A stretch of DNA of 64,000 nt from Arthrobacter sp. AFG7.2 (GTDB taxonomy: Bacteria > Actinomycetota > Actinomycetes > Actinomycetales > Micrococcaceae), in contig NZ_PJMB01000011.1 in the NCBI RefSeq assembly GCF_002892835.1, positions 1 to 64,000 of the forward strand, given 5' to 3'. This document shows, one piece after another, positions 39,859 through 47,737 of the stretch. The notes beneath the pieces were generated by a model. That model saw only the letters and a list, made by a program, of their open reading frames with translations. It was not told where the DNA came from and searched no databases. Positions within the stretch are counted from its first letter, which is position 1. Each line of letters begins with the position of its first letter. Position numbers and translations under genes: made by a program.

Positions 39859-40647
39859 ATGACCCGCACCGACCGACTGACGGCAATCCTTGACCTGCTG
39901 GCCAAGACAGGGCAGGTGGAGGTCGACGAGATTGTCAGCACCCTAAATGTTTCCCCGGCCACCGCCCGGCGGGACCTGGACAGCCTCGCCAAGCGCAGGC
40001 TGCTCACGAGGACCCGTGGCGGTGCCACGACCGGAGCCCTGGCCTACGACCTGCCGGGCCGGTACAACCGCGATGACCACGCCGAGGCCAAGGAGCAGAT
40101 CGCCCAGGCAGCCTCTGCGCTGATTGCCCCCGGGGCCGTGATCGGGCTTTGTGGCGGCACCACCAGCACCGCGCTGGCGCAGATCCTGGCAACCCGCGAG
40201 GATCTCAACGCGCCTTCCAACCAGCCCACCCTCACCGTGGTTACCAACGCCATCAACATCGCCGGGCAGTTGGCCGTACGGCCCAGCATCAAAGTCATGG
40301 TGACCGGCGGCGTCCTCAACCCGCGGTCCTATGAACTGGTGGGGCCCTATACGGACATCATCATGCAGAAGGTGGTGCTGGATATCGCCTTCATCGGTGT
40401 CAACGGCATCGATCCCGAGGTGGGGCCTACCAACACGGGGGAGGGGGAAGCGTCCGTCAACGCCCTGCTCGCCAGCAGGGCCCGCGTCTCTTACGTTCTG
40501 GCGGATTCGTCCAAGGTCGGGGTGCGCGCCTTCGCCACAATGGACGGGTACAACTTCACCCGGCTGATCACGGATTCCGGAATATCGCCGCAGGACAAAG
40601 CGGCTTTCGAGGCCAACGGTACGGAAGTCATAGTCGCCGCACCGTAG
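39859..40647 (+). CDS. DeoR-family transcriptional regulator
   Basis: This 262-residue protein has an N-terminal DeoR helix-turn-helix (TDRLTAILDLLAKTGQVEVD, then LNVSPATARRDLDSLAKR) and a C-terminal DeoRC sugar-phosphate sensor domain (IGLCGGTTSTALAQIL; FIGVNGIDPEVGPTNTGE; VLADSSKVG). DeoR proteins usually repress sugar or nucleoside catabolism and respond to phosphorylated sugars. ATG 39859 has a TTGGAGG ribosome site. A longer reading from 39778 would start inside the operator and is rejected. No sugar genes adjoin, so its targets are unknown apart from likely autorepression. Confidence 0.93.
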   Translation: MTRTDRLTAILDLLAKTGQVEVDEIVSTLNVSPATARRDLDSLAKRRLLTRTRGGATTGALAYDLPGRYNRDDHAEAKEQIAQAASALIAPGAVIGLCGGTTSTALAQILATREDLNAPSNQPTLTVVTNAINIAGQLAVRPSIKVMVTGGVLNPRSYELVGPYTDIIMQKVVLDIAFIGVNGIDPEVGPTNTGEGEASVNALLASRARVSYVLADSSKVGVRAFATMDGYNFTRLITDSGISPQDKAAFEANGTEVIVAAP

Positions 40648-40804
40648 TTGTTCCTGGTCCCGGGGCTGGCTGTTGCACGCGATCGAGGCACTTCAGCCCG
40701 CAGCTGGCTTCCTGCAGACTGGCCCCTTGCCCGGTGACCGGTGCCCCTTGCCCCCTGCCAACGGGACACCGCGGGGCAATCAGGCCGGATCCAGAAAGTG
40801 CAGG

Positions 40805-40810
40805 CAAGAT
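40805..40810 (+). promoter_or_regulatory. leaderless-type -10 box
   Basis: CAAGAT lies exactly 6 nt before ATG 40817, matching the box and spacing at ligA and the VOC gene. Confidence 0.5.
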
Positions 40811-40816
40811 GGGAGC

Positions 40817-41596
40817 ATGCTGGTTCCCTCCCGCCGTCGACTGAGGCTCGAAGTCTGGATTGTCCTGGGACTGTCCCTGGGCCAGTCCGCCGTGTACTCG
40901 GTGGTGCAGCTCCTGGACAAGATGACGCGTGCGCCGCTGGCGGAAGGCACGTCCACCCTCAACCGCTCGCAAAGCAGCCGCGAATACTTTGACCTGACGT
41001 ACCAGTTGCTGGACATCATCTTCGCGCTGGTGCCGGTGCTGCTGGTGATCTATTTCCTTACGGACCAGCGGCAGGCTGCCCCCGGCGACGGCAGCAACCC
41101 CGGTTCAGCTTTCCGGAAACTGGGGTTCAACTTCGCCAGGCCGGGCACCGACCTGCTCCAGGGACTGGGGCTGGCAGCGCTGATCGGGATCCCGTCCCTT
41201 GGCCTCTATGCAGCGGGCAGGGCCCTCGGAATCACCACCGCAATTATCCCGAGTGCGCTGGACGCCTACTGGTGGACGGTGCCCGTGTTGATCCTGTCCG
41301 CGATGCGCCATGCCGTGGTGGAGGAAGTCATCGTGGTGGGTTACCTGCTGGACCGCTTCGGGAAATTCGGCTGGAGCGTGCCGTTGTCCATCATGGTGAG
41401 CTCGCTGCTCCGGGGAACGTACCACCTGTACCAAGGATTCGGCCCCTTCATAGGCAACGTGGTGATGGGCATCGTCTTCGCGTGGCTGTACACCAGGACC
41501 CGGCGGGTGATGCCCCTCGTGATCGCCCACGCCCTGCTCGACATCGTGGCCTTCGTCGGATTTAGCCTCTTTGGAAAGGCCGTGGGGCTGGGCTGA
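40817..41596 (+). CDS. CPBP family intramembrane glutamic endopeptidase
   Basis: This 259-residue protein has six to seven membrane helices. The CPBP/Abi (type II CAAX protease-like) motifs are present: Glu-Glu in VVEEVIVVGYLLDRFG, the Arg/His motif RGTYHLYQGFG, and the last motif VIAHALLDIVAF. Such membrane proteases process prenylated or other membrane-bound peptides, and some act in bacteriocin immunity. It stands alone with a leaderless-type promoter. The substrate is unknown. Confidence 0.9.
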   Translation: MLVPSRRRLRLEVWIVLGLSLGQSAVYSVVQLLDKMTRAPLAEGTSTLNRSQSSREYFDLTYQLLDIIFALVPVLLVIYFLTDQRQAAPGDGSNPGSAFRKLGFNFARPGTDLLQGLGLAALIGIPSLGLYAAGRALGITTAIIPSALDAYWWTVPVLILSAMRHAVVEEVIVVGYLLDRFGKFGWSVPLSIMVSSLLRGTYHLYQGFGPFIGNVVMGIVFAWLYTRTRRVMPLVIAHALLDIVAFVGFSLFGKAVGLG

Positions 41597-41676
41597 CAGG
41601 GTCAATACTTTGGAGTGGCGCCCGCACGCTGAACACAGTGGCGGGCAGCAAGCAGTAGCCAGTAGACAGCCGCAAG

Positions 41677-43317
41677 CTATGTCCATGCCATATCCCAGTG
41701 CTCCACCAGGTCTTGAGCAACACCGGTGGGCAGAGCGTAGAAGTCCTCCCATAAGCAGTCGTCCACCGGGATGTCATCCGGTTCCAGGAGGTTGGCGTTC
41801 AGGGGCTCCTCCGGTGGCGGTCCCGAAAATGGTACGTTTCCAACGCGACTGGTTTCGCCAGGGTCGCCAGACAAGTCGAGATTCATCCAGGCGCCGTTGG
41901 GATTCATCGAGGAGCGGGTGCACTCTGGCCAGTGGGGTGGTTCCCAGTCCTGGTGTTCGCTTTTGTAGTGGCGGCCGGTGGGTGAGGTCCAGCCGGGTGG
42001 TTCGTCTTTGGTGGCCGGGGTGGGTGTCCAGCCGCTGGTATGCCGGAGCCGATGATGTCTCGGGCAGGGTTGCCCGAGGTTGCTGATTCCGGTGGTCCCG
42101 CCTTTGTGCCAGGCGAGGAGATGGTCTGCTTCGTTATCCAGGGAGTGGTTGCTGCAGCCGGGGAAGGGGCATTGACCGTCGCGCATACGCAGCCAGTTCC
42201 GCATGGCCTTGGTGACCCGGTAACTGGTCCGGCCGATCTCCAGTGGCGCCCCGTCCCGCGGGTCCACCAGGACACGGTGGAACGAATCGGCACCATTCGC
42301 GACCAGGTCCCTCGCCATGGACGGCGGGATGGGGCCGTACCCTTCCAGCATGGCGGGCTCATCGGTCAGGCCCATCAACGAGAAGACCGGCACGGTGACG
42401 AGCACTTGCGCCCGGATCGACGACGAGGGCCCTGCAGTTGCTCCTGCCTCAGCGATGTGGTCGACGCCGGTGCTGGAACTGGTGCTGCCTGCATGGAAGC
42501 TTGGACTGATGCCGCTGGTGAGGATTGCTGAGGAGAATACATCGGCCCGGAGCTGGGTGACGGTGCGGGGCTCGTCGGGTCCTTGTGCGGCCCGGGCGAG
42601 GGCGTTGAGCCGGTTCCAGCCCGCCAGTGCCTGGTCAGCGGGGAGGTAAGCAGAGAGCCAGGCCATGCCGTCCTGGTCCGGCCTGCATTCGACCCGCCGG
42701 TCCGCTACGCCCTTGGCGTGGCGTTTCTCAATGGACTCGGCGTGGTGGCGTTCGCGCCAGGTGCGGGCTTTGTGCTTGAACCTGTGTGCGGGCATTTCCC
42801 CGATCGTCGCCGCCGTGGCCGGTCTGGGTGTGTCCGGGTCCAGGAAGTGGGCCTCCAGGGCCGCAGCTCCGGCCGGGTCGAGGGTGGCTGCCTCGTCCGC
42901 CATGGCCAGGGCATGCTGCCAGGAGATTGTTCCGGCCTGCAGGGCCGAGAGGGTCAGCGGCAAGGTCTTGTCCAGGGCCTGCGACGCGGCCAGGAATGAA
43001 CCTGCTGCCCGCGGCCCGATAGCCAGCACACACCCGACCTCGGCGGCGATGGCCATCTCCTGCGCCTGCACCGGCATGTCCGGCGCCAGGGCGTGGGCTG
43101 TGTCCGCGTACTTCACGGCAGCACGGGCCTTTAGGCCTGCTAGCCCGGCTTCGGCCTCCGTGGCTCCGGCGAGAATGTCCAGGGTCCCATCGGCCAGTGC
43201 AGCCAACGGATCGGCAGCGGAAAACGGCTCCGCACCACACCCGTCCACCTCAGCATTGAGCACAGCAAGAGCGGCCCTGATGTCCGCAAACGCCTTCTCC
43301 ACCGCTTCGCTGCCCAT
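41677..43317 (-). CDS. DUF222 and HNH endonuclease domain protein (13E12 type)
   Basis: This 546-residue protein has an N-terminal DUF222 region (about 1-330) and a C-terminal HNH nuclease (CPFPGCSNHSLDNEADHLL, then CPRHHRLRH). These genes, called 13E12 repeat family in mycobacteria, are common and multicopy in actinobacteria, with unclear roles. ATG 43317 is preferred, with a TGAGG site upstream; a longer frame reaches 43416. A large perfect-stem hairpin lies at 43404-43455, just upstream. A spontaneous mobile character is suspected but no flanking repeats or transposase are seen. Confidence 0.9.
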   Translation of the reverse strand: MGSEAVEKAFADIRAALAVLNAEVDGCGAEPFSAADPLAALADGTLDILAGATEAEAGLAGLKARAAVKYADTAHALAPDMPVQAQEMAIAAEVGCVLAIGPRAAGSFLAASQALDKTLPLTLSALQAGTISWQHALAMADEAATLDPAGAAALEAHFLDPDTPRPATAATIGEMPAHRFKHKARTWRERHHAESIEKRHAKGVADRRVECRPDQDGMAWLSAYLPADQALAGWNRLNALARAAQGPDEPRTVTQLRADVFSSAILTSGISPSFHAGSTSSSTGVDHIAEAGATAGPSSSIRAQVLVTVPVFSLMGLTDEPAMLEGYGPIPPSMARDLVANGADSFHRVLVDPRDGAPLEIGRTSYRVTKAMRNWLRMRDGQCPFPGCSNHSLDNEADHLLAWHKGGTTGISNLGQPCPRHHRLRHTSGWTPTPATKDEPPGWTSPTGRHYKSEHQDWEPPHWPECTRSSMNPNGAWMNLDLSGDPGETSRVGNVPFSGPPPEEPLNANLLEPDDIPVDDCLWEDFYALPTGVAQDLVEHWDMAWT

Positions 43318-43403
43318 AACCTCATCATGGCAAGGGGGTCTGACATTGACGCGGGAAGCGGGGGCCACGCTATAAGCGGCAAACTGGCACCCGCCGGAGA
43401 CGA

Positions 43404-43455
43404 ATTCGGCCGCCATCAGCGGGTGACGCCGTTGTCACCTGCTGATGGCGGCCGA
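43404..43455. repeat. 23-bp-stem inverted repeat between DUF222/HNH and VOC genes
   Basis: Arms 43404-43426 and 43433-43455 pair over 23 bp with one G-T wobble and a 6-nt loop (GCCGTT). It lies 74 nt beyond the VOC stop and 86 nt before the DUF222 start on the minus strand. It could be the VOC terminator or a REP-like element. Confidence 0.75.
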
Positions 43456-43529
43456 AGCTCATGCGGGCAGTCTGTAGTTTCTGCCCAAGGCGGTACCTGG
43501 GGAGGGACCCCAAGCCATACAGAGGAGGG

Positions 43530-44168
43530 TCAGATTGTGACAGCCCCGTTGGCGGTCTCGAAGGTCACTGACAGGATTCCGGGGGTTCCGTGCGGTGCCA
43601 CCCACTCCACAGCCACGTCTTCCAGGGGCTTCTCCACCGGCTCACCCAACCACTCGGTGACCCGGGCTGCCGAGCCGGCAATGGTAAGGCAGCTCATCTT
43701 GACGTTGCTCTCGTAGGCGTTGGACGGGTGCAGGGAGGGATCGCCGTCCCACTTGAGCATGTAGGGAACCTGGGGGTCTGCAATCAAACCAAGGATTCCG
43801 ATCTGCTTCCAGACGAGCTCGCGGCCGTCAGGGAACTTGCGGTTCCCGTTGACTGCTGAGCGTCCAAGGCGCTCCTCGAAGGGGGCGAGGTCGTCCACCT
43901 CGACGCACCAGCCCATCCATCCGCCGCCGGCGGCAGAACGCGCACGCACTGCCTGGCCGAAGGGCGCCTTGTCCGAAGCGGGGTGGTCCAGGACCTCCAC
44001 GACCTCCAGGTACTTATGTCCCGCGAGCGGGATGATCATATTCCGGGTTCCAAACCGCGGGTGTACTCCACCCTTCACTGCCTCAACGCCGAGGGCAGAG
44101 GAAATACGTTCGGTGGTGGCAGCCAGGCCATCGTGTTCACAGGCGTAAGAGACGTGATCCATGCGCAT
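43530..44168 (-). CDS. VOC (glyoxalase-like) family protein
   Basis: This 212-residue protein matches the glyoxalase_3-type VOC fold, with an N-terminal MRMDHVSYACEHDGLAATTE containing a possible metal His, FGTRNMIIPLAGHKYLEVVE with a likely Glu/His ligand pair, and a second half (about 130-210) repeating the fold. The substrate is not predictable. The start ATG 44168 is supported by a leaderless-type box 6 nt upstream. It is divergent from metY, with a possible iron-box-like palindrome in the promoter region. Confidence 0.82.
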   Translation of the reverse strand: MRMDHVSYACEHDGLAATTERISSALGVEAVKGGVHPRFGTRNMIIPLAGHKYLEVVEVLDHPASDKAPFGQAVRARSAAGGGWMGWCVEVDDLAPFEERLGRSAVNGNRKFPDGRELVWKQIGILGLIADPQVPYMLKWDGDPSLHPSNAYESNVKMSCLTIAGSAARVTEWLGEPVEKPLEDVAVEWVAPHGTPGILSVTFETANGAVTI

Positions 44169-44174
44169 GGCAAC

Positions 44175-44180
44175 ATCTTG
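44175..44180 (-). promoter_or_regulatory. leaderless-type -10 box for the VOC gene
   Basis: CAAGAT on the minus strand is exactly 6 nt before ATG 44168, the same as at ligA and the CPBP gene. Confidence 0.5.
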
Positions 44181-44204
44181 GCACTTTGTGATCGGGCTCT
44201 CAGC

Positions 44205-44218
44205 TAAGGGTAGCCTTA
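44205..44218. promoter_or_regulatory. possible DtxR/IdeR-type iron box
   Basis: TAAGG-GTAG-CCTTA is an inverted repeat sharing the AGGnTAGCCT core of actinobacterial DtxR/IdeR sites, but matches only about 12 of 19 consensus positions. It falls near the -35 region of the minus-strand VOC gene. Confidence 0.3.
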
Positions 44219-44318
44219 CTGGGAATTCCGTTCTGACGCGGCATCAATCGACGGTTCCGCTCCGGGGAGTTAAGGGGAACATGTTCGTCACAATCCTGTG
44301 CTGTCCTGCAGATGTTCC

Positions 44319-44324
44319 TACACT
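44319..44324 (+). promoter_or_regulatory. -10 box for metY transcript
   Basis: TACACT ends 7 nt before the riboswitch begins, so transcription would start at about its first base. The identical hexamer has nearly the same position at metX. Confidence 0.55.
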
Positions 44325-44331
44325 GGGCTCA

Positions 44332-44452
44332 GGTCATGAGCGCCAGCGCCAAGCCCCGGCTCGCTGGCCGGCAACCCTCCATCCGCGGTGGGGTGCCCCG
44401 GGTGAGGACCTGGTTGTCCGGCACCGGCCGGACGGCAAGCGCGGCCCGCGGT
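44332..44452 (+). ncRNA. SAM-IV riboswitch upstream of metY
   Basis: The RNA begins GGTCATGAGCGCCAGCG and contains CTGGCCGGCAACCCTCC, GCGGTGGGGTGCCCCGGGTG, GGACCTGG and a terminal GGCAAGCGCGG pseudoknot strand. These are the conserved blocks of the actinobacterial SAM-IV class. GGTC at the start pairs with GACC near 44407. It binds S-adenosylmethionine and should switch off metY when methionine is plentiful. The expression platform between 44453 and the AAAGGAG site is short, suggesting control of translation. Confidence 0.93.
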
Positions 44453-44490
44453 GCTTCCAGCATGCCGGGCCCATGTCAAAGGAGCCTTAG

Positions 44491-45816
44491 TTGTCCAACG
44501 GATGGTCTTTCGAAACCCGCCAGATCCACGCAGGACAGGAACCGGACAGTGCCACGGGCGCCCGTGCACTTCCTATCTACCAGACCACGTCCTTTGTTTT
44601 CCCTACCGCTGAGAGCGCTGCGAACCGTTTTGCCCTGGCTGAACTGGCACCTATTTATACCCGCATCGGCAACCCCACCCAGGAAGCCGTGGAACAGCGG
44701 ATCGCCAGCCTCGAAGGCGGCCTGGGAGCACTGCTGCTGAGCTCAGGACAGGCGGCCGAGACCTTCGCCGTCTTGAACATCGCCGAGGCCGGTGACCACA
44801 TTGTTGCAAGCCCCAGCCTTTACGGCGGTACGTACAACCTCTTCGCCCACACCCTGAAAAAGTTCGGGATCTCCGTAACCTTCGTGGCGGACCCGGACAA
44901 CCTGGACCAGTGGCGGGAAGCCGTGCAGCCGAGCACCAAGCTGTTCTTCGGCGAAGTGGTCTCCAACCCGCGCCAGGACGTCCTGGACATTGAAGGCATT
45001 TCCCAGGTGGCCCATGATGCCGGTGTGCCGCTGATCGTGGATAACACGCTGTCCACCCCCTACCTGATCCGGCCCCTGGAGTGGGGAGCGGACATCGTCC
45101 TGCATTCGGCCACCAAGTACCTGGGCGGCCATGGCTCCGCCATTGCCGGCGTGATCGTGGACTCGGGCAAGTTCGACTTCGGCAAGGACCCGGCGAAGTT
45201 CCCGGGCTTCAATACTCCGGACCCTACCTACAACGGGTTGGTGTACGCCCGGGATCTCGGTGCCGACGGTGCCCTGGGCGCAAACCTCTCCTACATTTTG
45301 AAGGCACGCGTCCAGCTGCTCCGGGACCTCGGCTCGGCCGTTTCCCCGTTCAACGCCTTCCTGATCGCCCAGGGGCTCGAAACGCTGAGCCTGCGCGTGG
45401 AGCGGCACGTCGCCAACGCCGTGGAGGTTGCGCAGTGGCTGGAAGGGCGTGACGACGTCGAATCCGTCGCCTACGCGGGGCTGCCCTCCAGCCCCTGGTT
45501 CGAGCGGGGCCGCAAGTATGGCCCCAAAGGAACCGGCGCCATCGTGTCGTTCAACCTCGCCGGGGGCGCGGAAGCGGGCAAGCGCTTCGTGGACGCGCTG
45601 GAGCTGCACTCCCATGTGGCCAACATCGGTGACGTGCGTTCCCTCGTCATCCACCCGGCGTCGACAACCCACAGCCAGCTCTCCCCGGAGCAGCAGCTGG
45701 TTGCCGGTGTGACCCCCGGCCTGGTCCGGCTGTCCGTGGGGATTGAACACATTGACGACATCCTGGCGGACCTCGAGGCCGGCTTCCGTGCCGCCAAGGA
45801 CGCCGCAGGAGCCTAG
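44491..45816 (+). CDS. metY: O-acetylhomoserine sulfhydrylase
   Basis: MetY makes homocysteine (or methionine) from O-acetylhomoserine and sulfide (or methanethiol). This 441-residue PLP enzyme of the Cys/Met metabolism family has the N-terminal FETRQIHAGQEPDSATGARA, the active site LHSATKYLGGHG with PLP Lys209, and the characteristic MetY length and insertion (PGFNTPDPTYNGLVY). The start is TTG with a strong AAAGGAG site. It is controlled by the SAM-IV riboswitch upstream, and metX follows behind a second riboswitch. Confidence 0.95.
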   Translation: MSNGWSFETRQIHAGQEPDSATGARALPIYQTTSFVFPTAESAANRFALAELAPIYTRIGNPTQEAVEQRIASLEGGLGALLLSSGQAAETFAVLNIAEAGDHIVASPSLYGGTYNLFAHTLKKFGISVTFVADPDNLDQWREAVQPSTKLFFGEVVSNPRQDVLDIEGISQVAHDAGVPLIVDNTLSTPYLIRPLEWGADIVLHSATKYLGGHGSAIAGVIVDSGKFDFGKDPAKFPGFNTPDPTYNGLVYARDLGADGALGANLSYILKARVQLLRDLGSAVSPFNAFLIAQGLETLSLRVERHVANAVEVAQWLEGRDDVESVAYAGLPSSPWFERGRKYGPKGTGAIVSFNLAGGAEAGKRFVDALELHSHVANIGDVRSLVIHPASTTHSQLSPEQQLVAGVTPGLVRLSVGIEHIDDILADLEAGFRAAKDAAGA

Positions 45817-45889
45817 GGCAGGCGCCACGGCACCAAGCCGGGGAAGTCACAACCAGTCACACTCTTGGCGGCAGGCATGGCCTGTTTCG

Positions 45890-45895
45890 TACACT
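45890..45895 (+). promoter_or_regulatory. -10 box for metX transcript
   Basis: TACACT lies 7 nt before the second SAM-IV riboswitch. TTGGCG at 45865 is a possible -35, with a 19-nt spacer. Confidence 0.5.
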
Positions 45896-45902
45896 CGAAC
45901 AA

Positions 45903-46014
45903 GGTCATGAGTGCCAGTGACAGCCCCGGCTTGCTGGCCGGCAACCCTCCTTCCGCGGTGGGGTGCCCCGGGTGAAGACCTGGCCTGCCGGTCATACGAC
46001 GGCGGGCAAGCGCG
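45903..46014 (+). ncRNA. SAM-IV riboswitch upstream of metX
   Basis: This second copy begins GGTCATGAGTGCCAGTG and shares GCTGGCCGGCAACCCTCC, GCGGTGGGGTGCCCCGGGTG and AAGACCTGG with the metY copy. It ends in GGGCAAGCGCG. The variable hairpin between AGACC and GGCAAGCG differs from the first copy. It sits 17 nt before the metX start codon, so it should control metX translation in response to SAM. Confidence 0.93.
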
Positions 46015-46030
46015 TAGAAGAGGTCTTGCC

Positions 46031-47146
46031 ATGACGGTTACCGTCACCCGTACCACCGTCCCCGAGCACGGGATCGTCCGCTATGCCTCCATTGGGGCGC
46101 TGCAGCTGGAAGCCGGCGGATACCTGCCGGACGTCACCCTGGCCTATGAAACCTGGGGCACCCTCAATCAGGACGGCAGCAACGCCATCCTGATCGAACA
46201 TGCCCTGACCGGCAGCACCCACGTGACGCGGGGCGACACCGACGAACCGGGCTGGTGGGAGCAGCTCGCAGGGCCGGGAGCGCCGGTTGACACGGATCGC
46301 TTCTTTGTGGTGTCCATCAATATCGTGGGCGGCTGCTACGGCTCCACCGGACCGTCGTCGCCGGCACCGGACGGTGCCCCCTGGGGCTCCCGGTTCCCCC
46401 TGGTCACGCTGCGGGACAGCACCGTAGCGGAGGCCCGGCTGGCGGACCAGCTGGGCATTGACAGCTGGTTTGCAGTGCTGGGCGGTTCCATGGGCGGAGC
46501 CCGGGCACTGGAGTGGGCCATTACGTTTCCGGAGAGGGTGCAGCGCTGCGCTGTCATCTCGGTGGGCGCCGCCAGCACCGCCGAGCAGATTGCCTTTGCC
46601 CAGGCGCAGACCTTGGCGATCCGGCAGGACCCGAATTTCAAGGGTGGGGACTACTACGGCGGCCCGTTCCCCGAGGACGGGCTGGCGCTGGCACGGCGGA
46701 TCGCCCACATCACCTACCGCTCCGCAACGGAACTGGAAGGCCGGTTCGGCCGCGCGCCCCAGGCTCCGGAGTCACCCCTGCAGGGCGAAAGTCTTGGAAA
46801 CCGCGGGCGATACCAGGTGGAAAGTTACCTGGACCACCAGGGGAACAAGCTGGTCCAGAGGTTTGATGCCAACAGCTACATCGCCATCACCGAGGCCCTC
46901 ATGAGCCACGACATCTGCCGGGGCCGGGGAACCCTCCCGGACACGCTGGCCCGTTCAAACGCGCGGTTCCTCGTGGCGGCCGTGGACTCCGACCGGCTCT
47001 ACTTCCCCTCGCAGTCCCGCGAACTCGCCCTGGCCCTTCCAGGAGAAGTGGACGTCCACGTCATCGAAGCGCCGATCGGCCACGACGGGTTCCTGACCGA
47101 AATCGGACAGTTGGGCCGGCAGCTCCGGACCGGCTTCCTGGTTTAG
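46031..47146 (+). CDS. metX: homoserine O-acetyltransferase
   Basis: MetX transfers acetyl from acetyl-CoA to L-homoserine, supplying MetY. This 371-residue alpha/beta-hydrolase-fold enzyme has the MetX sequences YETWGTLN, HALTGSTHV, the nucleophile elbow LGGSMGGARALEW with Ser153, VDSDRLYFPSQ with the catalytic Asp, and IGHDGFLTE with the catalytic His. ATG 46031 starts just after the riboswitch. The pair metY-metX gives a full direct-sulfhydrylation branch under SAM control. Confidence 0.96.
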   Translation: MTVTVTRTTVPEHGIVRYASIGALQLEAGGYLPDVTLAYETWGTLNQDGSNAILIEHALTGSTHVTRGDTDEPGWWEQLAGPGAPVDTDRFFVVSINIVGGCYGSTGPSSPAPDGAPWGSRFPLVTLRDSTVAEARLADQLGIDSWFAVLGGSMGGARALEWAITFPERVQRCAVISVGAASTAEQIAFAQAQTLAIRQDPNFKGGDYYGGPFPEDGLALARRIAHITYRSATELEGRFGRAPQAPESPLQGESLGNRGRYQVESYLDHQGNKLVQRFDANSYIAITEALMSHDICRGRGTLPDTLARSNARFLVAAVDSDRLYFPSQSRELALALPGEVDVHVIEAPIGHDGFLTEIGQLGRQLRTGFLV

Positions 47147-47177
47147 CGGAAGCGCTTTTCTGTTCCAGCCGGCCTGC

Positions 47178-47687
47178 TTAGCCGTTCATGATCTCGCTGC
47201 GGCGGGTCATGTACTCCTCGACGGACAGCTCGCCATTGCTGTACTGCTGGTCCAGTTCCGCGAGCTTGCGCGCACGGAATCCCTGCGGGGCCGACGGCGG
47301 CGGGGGAGTGGCGGGGGCGGCAGGCTGTTCCGGAGCAGGCTGGGACGGCATGGACTGCGGAAAGCCGCGGTCATCCTGGCCGGGCACTGGCGGCTGCGGC
47401 ATCTGGCCGTACTGGTAGGGCAGCGGCTGCGGGTTGTCGATGGGCTGCGGCTGCTCAATCTGGCGGAAGCCCCCGGCAAAGTAGTCCTGCTGCGTGAAAC
47501 CGTCGCGGGGCTGCTTGTTCTGCGGGCTGGCCGACCCAGGGAACTGCCCGGCGCCGGGGAACTGTTCCGGATACCGCCCCGAAAAGCTTTGCTCATGGTT
47601 CCGGCGGGCCACAGACTTCCGGTACATCCGCATGGCCATCGGAATCACGAATGACAGGATGATGATCCAGAAAAACAGATTGCTCAC
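47178..47687 (-). CDS. SHOCT domain membrane protein
   Basis: This 169-residue protein has one N-terminal membrane helix (LFFWIIILSFVIPMAMRMY), a Pro/Gln/Gly-rich disordered middle (about 35-130) and a C-terminal SHOCT motif (LAELDQQYSNGELSVEEYMT). SHOCT motifs commonly end membrane proteins and are thought to mediate oligomerisation. The start GTG 47687 is chosen because it places the helix at the N-terminus with an AGAGG-type site upstream. It is convergent with metX. Function unknown. Confidence 0.8.
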   Translation of the reverse strand: MSNLFFWIIILSFVIPMAMRMYRKSVARRNHEQSFSGRYPEQFPGAGQFPGSASPQNKQPRDGFTQQDYFAGGFRQIEQPQPIDNPQPLPYQYGQMPQPPVPGQDDRGFPQSMPSQPAPEQPAAPATPPPPSAPQGFRARKLAELDQQYSNGELSVEEYMTRRSEIMNG

Positions 47688-47737
47688 GGTGCTGCGCCTC
47701 TCGTGTGTGTCCTTCCAGCTTAACCCCGGCGGATCAA

